Part shown: one piece after another, positions 46,583-52,045 of the stretch
How positions within the stretch are numbered: position 1 is the first letter of the stretch
Layout of the letters: each line of letters begins with the position of its first letter
Assembly (NCBI GenBank): GCA_028864905.1
Contig: JAGWLP010000003.1
Location: 1-52,045 of the forward strand
From: Gammaproteobacteria bacterium
GTDB taxonomy: Bacteria; Pseudomonadota; Gammaproteobacteria; Natronospirales; REEB76
DNA length: 52,045 bases
Direction: 5' to 3'
The notes under the pieces: generated by a model
Database searches by the model: none
Seen by the model: the letters and a program-made list of their open reading frames with translations, nothing else
Told to the model about the DNA's origin: nothing
Translations under genes and position numbers: made by a program

Positions 46583-47890
46583 ATGTTGGTGCATTTTCCA
46601 AAGTCCGGGCTTGGTGCCGCAGGCCTGGTCATGGCGCTGGCATTGGGCGCCGTACTCCCCGCATTTGCCGCAACACCCAGCGCCGCGCCTGCGGCCGCGA
46701 CCGCGCTGCCATGGCAACAGGTCAAACTGCTCGCGGATGTGATGCAACTCGTGAAACAGGATTACGTCGCGCCCGTGGATGACACCACACTTATCGACAA
46801 CGCCATCCGCGGCATGCTCGCCGGCCTGGACCCGCATTCCGCCTATCTCGACAAGGGTGATTTCCAGCAACTGCAAATCATCACCACCGACCGGTTCGGC
46901 GGCCTGGGCCTGGAAGTCACCCAGCAGGACGGGGCGGTGACGGTGGTGTCGCCGATTGACGGTACGCCCGCGGCCAAGGCCGGCATGCAGAGCGGCGATG
47001 TGATCGTACGCGTCAACAATACCGCGCTCGACGGCATGACGCTCGATGAGGCGGTGGCGCTGATGCGCGGGAAACCCGGGACTACGGTCACGCTGCTGGT
47101 GTTGCGCCGCGGCGCAACCAAGCCGCTCAGCTTCACGCTCACGCGCGCCGAAGTGCATCTCACGAGCGTACGCAGCCGTCTGCTGCAACCGGGCTACGGT
47201 TACCTGCGCATCAGCCAGTTCAGCGAGGACACCACCGACGGCGTGCGCGACGCGCTTCAGGCGCTGGTCCAACAGAACCACGGCGCCTTGAAGGGTCTGG
47301 TGCTGGACCTGCGCAACAATCCCGGCGGCCTGCTGGATGCGGCGGTGGACGTGTCCGACGATTTCTTGAACAGCGGCGTGATCGTCTCGGCACGCGGGCG
47401 TGCGCCGGATTCCAATTTCGTGCGCCGGGCCACGCCCGGTGACATTCTCAACGGCGCACCCATGGTGGTGCTGGTGAACGCGGGCACCGCCTCGGCCGCC
47501 GAGATCACGGCCGGTGCGCTCCAGGACGATCACCGCGCGCTGATTCTCGGCACCCGGACTTTCGGCAAGGGCTCGGTGCAGACCGTGATTCCGCTGCCCG
47601 AGGGCGGCGCGCTCAAGCTCACCACTTCGCTGTATTACACGCCCTCGGGCCGTTCGATCCAGGCCGAGGGCATCACCCCCGACCTCGTGGTACCGGAATT
47701 CAAGCTGAGTGTGCCGGCTGCCGCCGAGAACCTCACCGAAGCCAATCTCGAAGGCCATTTCACCAACAACGCGCCTACGCCGGAAGCGTCGGGCAACTTG
47801 CGTGCCGACGCGCAGTTAGCCCAACAGGATTTCCAGCTCTACGAGGCCCTCAATGTGCTCAAGGGCCTGACCATCGCCGGCGCCAACTGA
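46583..47890 (+). CDS. ctpA: S41 family carboxyl-terminal processing peptidase
   Basis: Periplasmic serine protease with PDZ domain, 435 residues. The start at 46583 is preceded by CCGGAGA and begins a signal peptide (to about residue 30). An N-terminal helical part (AIRGMLAGLDPHSAYLD) leads to a PDZ domain (about 105-185) and the catalytic core with Ser304 in GTASAAEI and Lys329 in RTFGKGSVQ. Such proteases tail-process or degrade envelope proteins, including cell-wall hydrolases, which fits its place beside envC. Confidence 0.95.
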   Translation: MLVHFPKSGLGAAGLVMALALGAVLPAFAATPSAAPAAATALPWQQVKLLADVMQLVKQDYVAPVDDTTLIDNAIRGMLAGLDPHSAYLDKGDFQQLQIITTDRFGGLGLEVTQQDGAVTVVSPIDGTPAAKAGMQSGDVIVRVNNTALDGMTLDEAVALMRGKPGTTVTLLVLRRGATKPLSFTLTRAEVHLTSVRSRLLQPGYGYLRISQFSEDTTDGVRDALQALVQQNHGALKGLVLDLRNNPGGLLDAAVDVSDDFLNSGVIVSARGRAPDSNFVRRATPGDILNGAPMVVLVNAGTASAAEITAGALQDDHRALILGTRTFGKGSVQTVIPLPEGGALKLTTSLYYTPSGRSIQAEGITPDLVVPEFKLSVPAAAENLTEANLEGHFTNNAPTPEASGNLRADAQLAQQDFQLYEALNVLKGLTIAGAN

Positions 47891-47891
47891 C

Positions 47892-48686
47892 ATGCGGCCA
47901 GCCGCGTTTTGGCCGCTGGCAGTTCTGGCAGCGGTCGCTCCCGTGTGGACCAACGCCGCACCGGTCGTGCATCCGGTGATCGCCGTCATCATTGACGATC
48001 TCGGCAACAGCCCGAGCGAGGGTTTGCGCGCCGTGCAGCTGCCGGGACCGGTGGCGTGTGCGATTCTGCCGCACACACCCTACGCCGTGATGCTGGCCGA
48101 TGCCTGCCACGCGCGCGGGAAAGAGGTGCTGCTGCATTTGCCGATGCAGGGGCTGGATGACGCGCCGCTCGGACCCGGCGGCATCTCGCTGCCCATGACG
48201 GAAACGCAAATCCAGAACACCGTGCGTGGCGATTTGCAGTCCATTCCGTATGTAGCCGGTGTCAACAATCACGAGGGCAGTCTGATCAGCATGCATCCCG
48301 GTGATCTCGCCTGGATCATGCAAACGCTGCATGCCCGCGGCGGGCTGTACTTCGTGGACAGTTACACCACCGCGGACAGCATTGCCTACCAGATCGCACG
48401 CGAGCACGGCATCCCGGCGGCGCGCCGCGACGTGTTCCTCGACGACGTCAACACCGAAGCCGCTGTGCGTCTCCAGTTCAACCGCTTGCTCGATGTCGCG
48501 CGCCACAAAGGCTTTGCACTTGCCATTGGCCATCCGCGACCGGCCACGCTCACGGTGCTGGATGCGAATCTGCCACAGCTGCCGGCGCAGGGCGTTGAGC
48601 TCGTACCGGTTTCAGCCATCGTCAAATTGCAGCAACGACATCCGATTCCGTGGCCGCAATCTTTGTATCCGTTACCGCGCCATTGA
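47892..48686 (+). CDS. divergent polysaccharide deacetylase family protein (YibQ)
   Basis: Exported protein of 264 residues with a signal peptide to about residue 22. The NodB-like fold of the YibQ (DUF610) family is recognisable by VIAVIIDDLG, LPGPVACAILPHTP, VLLHLPMQ, VNNHEGS and FALAIGHPRPATL. Metal-site residues (Asp-Asp, His) are kept, but activity of this family is not established. It starts two bases after the ctpA stop, so the genes are co-translated. E. coli has yibQ next to envC. Confidence 0.92.
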   Translation: MRPAAFWPLAVLAAVAPVWTNAAPVVHPVIAVIIDDLGNSPSEGLRAVQLPGPVACAILPHTPYAVMLADACHARGKEVLLHLPMQGLDDAPLGPGGISLPMTETQIQNTVRGDLQSIPYVAGVNNHEGSLISMHPGDLAWIMQTLHARGGLYFVDSYTTADSIAYQIAREHGIPAARRDVFLDDVNTEAAVRLQFNRLLDVARHKGFALAIGHPRPATLTVLDANLPQLPAQGVELVPVSAIVKLQQRHPIPWPQSLYPLPRH

Positions 48687-48714
48687 AGTGCGCGGTTGTG
48701 CAACGGTGCTCTGC

Positions 48715-48720
48715 TAAAAT
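48715..48720 (+). promoter_or_regulatory. -10-like box abutting uvrD
   Basis: TAAAAT, a 5/6 match, ends six bases before the uvrD ATG. No good -35 was found, and no LexA box (CTGT-N8-ACAG) was found in the 40-base gap. Confidence 0.3.
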
Positions 48721-48726
48721 CGTCGC

Positions 48727-50883
48727 ATGCACGTGAGCGCACTGCTTGAGCCCCTGAATCCCGCACAACGCGAGGCGGTGACCGCGGAGAGCGGCGCGCT
48801 GCTGGTGCTGGCGGGTGCCGGCAGCGGCAAGACCCGGGTGCTGGTGCATCGCATCGCGTGGCTGATCCAGATGCGACAGGTATCGCCGTTCGGCATCCTG
48901 GCGGTGACTTTCACCAACAAAGCCGCGGGCGAGATGCGTACGCGCATCGAACACATGCTGGCGCAGCCCGTGCGCGCCATGTGGGTGGGGACGTTTCACG
49001 GACTGGCCCACCGGCTGCTGCGCCAGCACTGGCGTGAAGCCGGGCTGCCGCAGAATTTCCAGATCCTGGACGCCGAGGACCAATACCGCCTGTTGCGGCG
49101 TGTGCTCAAGAGCCTGGATCTGGAAGAAGCCCGCTGTCCGCCGCGGCAACTGCAGTGGTTCATCAATGCGCGCAAGGATCAGGGCCTGCGTGCCAAACAT
49201 CTGCAGGCCTCCGCCGATCCGGTTGAGCGCCAGTTGCAGCGCGCCTATGCGGCCTATGAAAGTGCCTGCGAGCGCGGCGGGCTGGTGGATTTTGCGGAAC
49301 TGCTGTTGCGCGCGCTGGAGCTGTGGCGCAATGACGGCGCGCTGCTCGCGCATTACCAGCGGCGTTTTGCCCACATTCTGGTGGACGAATTCCAGGACAC
49401 CAATGCCATTCAGTATGCGTGGATCAAGCTGCTGGCCGGCACGCAGGCTGCACCGTTCGTGGTGGGTGACGACGACCAGTCCATCTACGCCTGGCGCGGT
49501 GCACGCATCGAAAACATTCTGAGATTCGAGCGCGATTTCCCCGGCGCCCGCGTAGTGCGTCTGGAGCAGAACTACCGATCCACCGGCATCATTCTGAAAG
49601 CCGCCAACGCGCTCATCGCCCACAACCAGACGCGCCTCGGCAAGAATCTCTGGACCAGCGGCAACGACGGCGTTCCGATCCGGCTGTACGCCGCGTACAA
49701 CGAGCAGGACGAGGCGCAGTTCGTGATCGACCGGATACAGCACTGGCAGGCGCAGGGCGGCGCGCGCCGCGAGATCGCGGTGCTGTATCGCTCCAACGCC
49801 CAGTCGCGCGTGTTCGAGGAGCGCTTGCTGGCCGAGCGCATTCCCTATCGGGTGTACGGCGGGTTGCGGTTCTTCGAGCGCCAGGAGATCAAGGACGCAC
49901 TCGCCTATCTGCGGCTCCTCGAGAATCGCGCGGATGACGCCGCGTTCGAGCGCATCATCAATCTGCCGGTACGCGGCATCGGCGCGCGCAGCGTGGACAG
50001 TCTGCGGGAAACCGCGCGGCGTGAGCAGCTGTCATTGTGGGCGGCGCTGCAGTCCGTGGTGCGCAAACAGGATGCGGCGCCGCGGGTGCTGACGGCGTTG
50101 CAGGCGTTCACCCGGCTCATAGACAACATGGATGTTGCGGTGCGTGGGCTGGAACTTCATGAACAAGTGGATCATGTGATCCACACCAGCAAACTCGTGG
50201 AACACTACCAGGCCGAAAAAGGCGAACGCGGCGATGCGCGTGTCGAAAACCTGCAGGAACTGGTGAGCGCGGCGCGCAGTTTCCGACCCGAGGTCCTGGA
50301 CGAGGGCATGACGCCGCTGGCCGCGTTTCTGGCGCACGCGGCGCTCGAAGCCGGTGAAGGCCAGGCGGATGCCTGGGAGGACTGCGTGCAGTTGATGACG
50401 CTGCATTCCGCCAAGGGTCTGGAGTTTCCGCTGGTGTGCATCTGCGGCATGGAAGACGGCCTGTTTCCCCATCAGCGTTCCAGCGAGGATCACGACGGTC
50501 TCGAGGAAGAACGCCGCCTGTGCTATGTGGGCATGACGCGCGCCATGCGCGAGTTGATCCTGAGCTACGCGGAAAGCCGCCGCTTGCACGGCACCGACAG
50601 TTACGCCGTGCCCTCACGCTTTCTGCGCGAGATTCCCGCGGAACTGATCGCGGAAGTCCGCCCGCGCGTACAGGTGACACGGCCGTTGACGCCGTCCAGC
50701 ACGCATCTGGACAGTGCGCCCACCGGTCTGCAGCTCGGCCAGCACGTGCAGCACCCCAATTTCGGCGAAGGCGTGGTGCTGGATTACGAGGGCAGCGGCC
50801 CGCAGGCGCGCGTGCAGGTCAATTTTCGTGCCGCCGGTGCCAAATGGCTGGTCGTGGCGTATGCCAACCTGCGGCCGGTGTGA
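48727..50883 (+). CDS. uvrD: DNA helicase II
   Basis: 3'-5' SF1 helicase of mismatch and nucleotide-excision repair; 718 residues (E. coli 720), collinear with UvrD throughout. Motif I GAGSGKT at 30-36, GTFHGLAHRLLR, motif II VDEFQDT near 219-225, QSIYAWRGA, RLEQNYRST, LHSAKGLEFP and CYVGMTRAM. The C-terminal Tudor-like domain (HPNFGEGVVLDYEG, AKWLVVAYANL) that contacts RNA polymerase is present and distinguishes it from Rep. Confidence 0.97.
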   Translation: MHVSALLEPLNPAQREAVTAESGALLVLAGAGSGKTRVLVHRIAWLIQMRQVSPFGILAVTFTNKAAGEMRTRIEHMLAQPVRAMWVGTFHGLAHRLLRQHWREAGLPQNFQILDAEDQYRLLRRVLKSLDLEEARCPPRQLQWFINARKDQGLRAKHLQASADPVERQLQRAYAAYESACERGGLVDFAELLLRALELWRNDGALLAHYQRRFAHILVDEFQDTNAIQYAWIKLLAGTQAAPFVVGDDDQSIYAWRGARIENILRFERDFPGARVVRLEQNYRSTGIILKAANALIAHNQTRLGKNLWTSGNDGVPIRLYAAYNEQDEAQFVIDRIQHWQAQGGARREIAVLYRSNAQSRVFEERLLAERIPYRVYGGLRFFERQEIKDALAYLRLLENRADDAAFERIINLPVRGIGARSVDSLRETARREQLSLWAALQSVVRKQDAAPRVLTALQAFTRLIDNMDVAVRGLELHEQVDHVIHTSKLVEHYQAEKGERGDARVENLQELVSAARSFRPEVLDEGMTPLAAFLAHAALEAGEGQADAWEDCVQLMTLHSAKGLEFPLVCICGMEDGLFPHQRSSEDHDGLEEERRLCYVGMTRAMRELILSYAESRRLHGTDSYAVPSRFLREIPAELIAEVRPRVQVTRPLTPSSTHLDSAPTGLQLGQHVQHPNFGEGVVLDYEGSGPQARVQVNFRAAGAKWLVVAYANLRPV

Positions 50884-50884
50884 C

Positions 50885-51463
50885 ATGCGACGTGGAGCAC
50901 GCGCGGCGGTTGGCTGTTTGCTGGGACTGCTGATATGTGCGGGCGCCGCTCCGCGCGCCCGTGCCGATGCCGGTGAACTGGATCTCGTGGTGCTGGGCAG
51001 CGGTGGTTTCTCGGGCAACAACAATCCGGGCAACAACGGTTATTACACCACCGGTCTCAGCAGCTATGCGTTCACCGGCAATCTTGGTTACTGGTTCGAC
51101 GACAGCTGGGAGGCCGGCGTGGGCGCCGGGTCGGGACGTGCCCAATATCAAAGTTGCAACAGCCAAAACCTGTGTGCCAATGGCACGCAGGCAACGGTCC
51201 AGTTCACGGTGTTTGGTCGTTACAATTTCACTTCGGATTACGGCGCACAATACTCATTTACCGGTTTGCAGGTGGAACAGATAAACGCGGGTAGCGCGCT
51301 CGGCAGCGTGACTGTGCTGCACCCGGTCGCCGGCTACCGGTTTCCCCTCACCGAGAATTGGTCGCTGGAACTCAGCGTCGGCGCCGGCATACCGGTCGCT
51401 GGCGACACCGCGCGCTTTCCAATTACCTATGATGTACAAATGGGCCTGGTGATACCGCTGTGA
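50885..51463 (+). CDS. outer-membrane beta-barrel family protein
   Basis: Exported protein of 192 residues starting one base after the uvrD stop. Signal peptide to about residue 26 (PRARADA). The mature part alternates polar and aromatic residues (FTGNLGYWFDDSWEAGVGAG, QFTVFGRYNF, SFTGLQVEQ, GYRFPLTENWSLELSVGAG) and ends with a terminal strand YDVQMGLVIPL, typical of small OmpW/OmpA-like barrels. No specific family recognised; two cysteines in a surface loop (SCNSQNLC). Function unknown. Confidence 0.78.
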   Translation: MRRGARAAVGCLLGLLICAGAAPRARADAGELDLVVLGSGGFSGNNNPGNNGYYTTGLSSYAFTGNLGYWFDDSWEAGVGAGSGRAQYQSCNSQNLCANGTQATVQFTVFGRYNFTSDYGAQYSFTGLQVEQINAGSALGSVTVLHPVAGYRFPLTENWSLELSVGAGIPVAGDTARFPITYDVQMGLVIPL

Positions 51464-51542
51464 AACCGCAAGGCTCGAAGATGTCCACGAACACTTTCCG
51501 CGCACGCCCGGCATCGGGTCTGCACGCACCCAGGGGGATGTC

Positions 51543-52045
51543 ATGAGCGCCCACGAACAGCCTGCTGCCAAGCCGGGCGACGACCGGCTCAGCCGCGAAG
51601 CCTGGAAGCTTTTCCGCATGATGGCGGAATTTGTCGAGGGCTACGAACGTCTGGTGGCCATCCGCCCGGCGGTGAGCATTTTTGGTTCGTCGCGTACCGC
51701 CCCCGGGCATCCGTACTACGTACTGGCGGAGCAAATTGGCCGGGCGCTGTCCGATGCCGGATTCTCGGTGGTGACCGGCGGCGGCCCGGGCATCATGGAA
51801 GCCGCGAGCAAGGGCGCGTATGCCGGCAAATCCACCAGCGTCGGGCTCAATATCCAGTTGCCGCACGAACAGGCGAGCAATGCTTACCAGGATATCTCCC
51901 TGAGCTTCCGGCATTTCTTCGTGCGCAAGGTGATGTTCGTGAAATACGCCTCGGCCTACGTGGTGCTGCCGGGCGGGTTTGGCACGCTGGATGAACTCGG
52001 CGAGACTCTCACCTTGACGCAGACCGGCAAAACGCCGCGCGTTCC
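51543..52045 (+). CDS. LOG family protein (TIGR00730-type), cut by window end
   Basis: First 167 codons of a lysine-decarboxylase-like Rossmann protein of the LOG family, which cleaves cytokinin-type nucleoside monophosphates in characterised members and has mostly unknown roles in bacteria. Start at 51543 with AGGGGG upstream. Motifs: VSIFGSSRTAPGHPYY, VVTGGGPGIMEAASKGAY and the signature PGGFGTLDE near residues 147-155. The C-terminus lies outside the window. Confidence 0.93.
   Translation, partial: MSAHEQPAAKPGDDRLSREAWKLFRMMAEFVEGYERLVAIRPAVSIFGSSRTAPGHPYYVLAEQIGRALSDAGFSVVTGGGPGIMEAASKGAYAGKSTSVGLNIQLPHEQASNAYQDISLSFRHFFVRKVMFVKYASAYVVLPGGFGTLDELGETLTLTQTGKTPRV

Overview
The window is a chromosomal-origin region of a GC-rich gammaproteobacterium. 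The lineage is suggested by rpmH-rnpA-yidD-yidC-mnmE facing dnaA-dnaN-recF-gyrB, a glyQ-glyS-gmhB-plsC operon, DUF4124 proteins beside glnA/ntrBC, a gpsA-secB-grxC-rhodanese operon and an envC-ctpA-yibQ operon. A Xanthomonadales, Steroidobacterales or Nevskiales-like relative is my best guess; this is inference from gene order and no marker was searched. No tRNA, rRNA, insertion sequence or CRISPR array was seen.

Layout. 1-12.9 kb lies left of the origin. Translation, tRNA-modification and membrane-insertion genes (mnmG, mnmE, yidC, yidD, rnpA, rpmH) are on the minus strand, interrupted by plus-strand cargo: a secreted TAP-type hydrolase coupled to an ABC exporter, a DUF4124 protein, and an alpha/beta hydrolase-OsmC fusion. 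Downstream of mnmG, where rsmG-parA-parB often lies, is a WbuC cupin-tag-TauE cluster. 12.9-19.3 kb is the replication core: dnaA, an AT-rich dnaA-dnaN gap with DnaA boxes (likely oriC), dnaN, recF and gyrB. A perfect ParB-binding parS site sits in the 3' end of recF, just before a gyrB promoter. 19.3-23.6 kb is the glyQ-glyS-gmhB-plsC operon. 23.6-28.7 kb is a nitrogen-control block: glnA with a sigma-54 promoter and an NtrC site, a 412-base non-coding stretch rich in hairpins, a DUF4124 protein, ntrB and ntrC.

28.8-42.9 kb is the accessory region. It holds a Csu-type (SCPU, archaic chaperone-usher) pilus operon of five genes. Beside it are a large four-PAS membrane histidine kinase, a NarL-family response regulator and a small secreted SCPU-like protein; a second, soluble PAS/GAF kinase with the same transmitter type lies beyond. 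The pilus operon appears to start from a promoter about 290 nt upstream of its first gene, giving a leader with three strong stem-loops. Its usher has an unusual N-terminal membrane anchor and a proline/alanine-rich linker. A class 1B-type dihydroorotate dehydrogenase and trmL lie between the pilus and the second kinase.

43-52 kb is housekeeping: gpsA-secB-grxC-rhodanese on minus; envC-ctpA-yibQ, uvrD, an outer-membrane barrel protein and a LOG-family protein (cut by the window end) on plus.

Most noteworthy: the structured pilus leader, the parS placement, an rnpA gene with no canonical start codon whose frame stays open through all of rpmH, and the hairpin/operator region after glnA.
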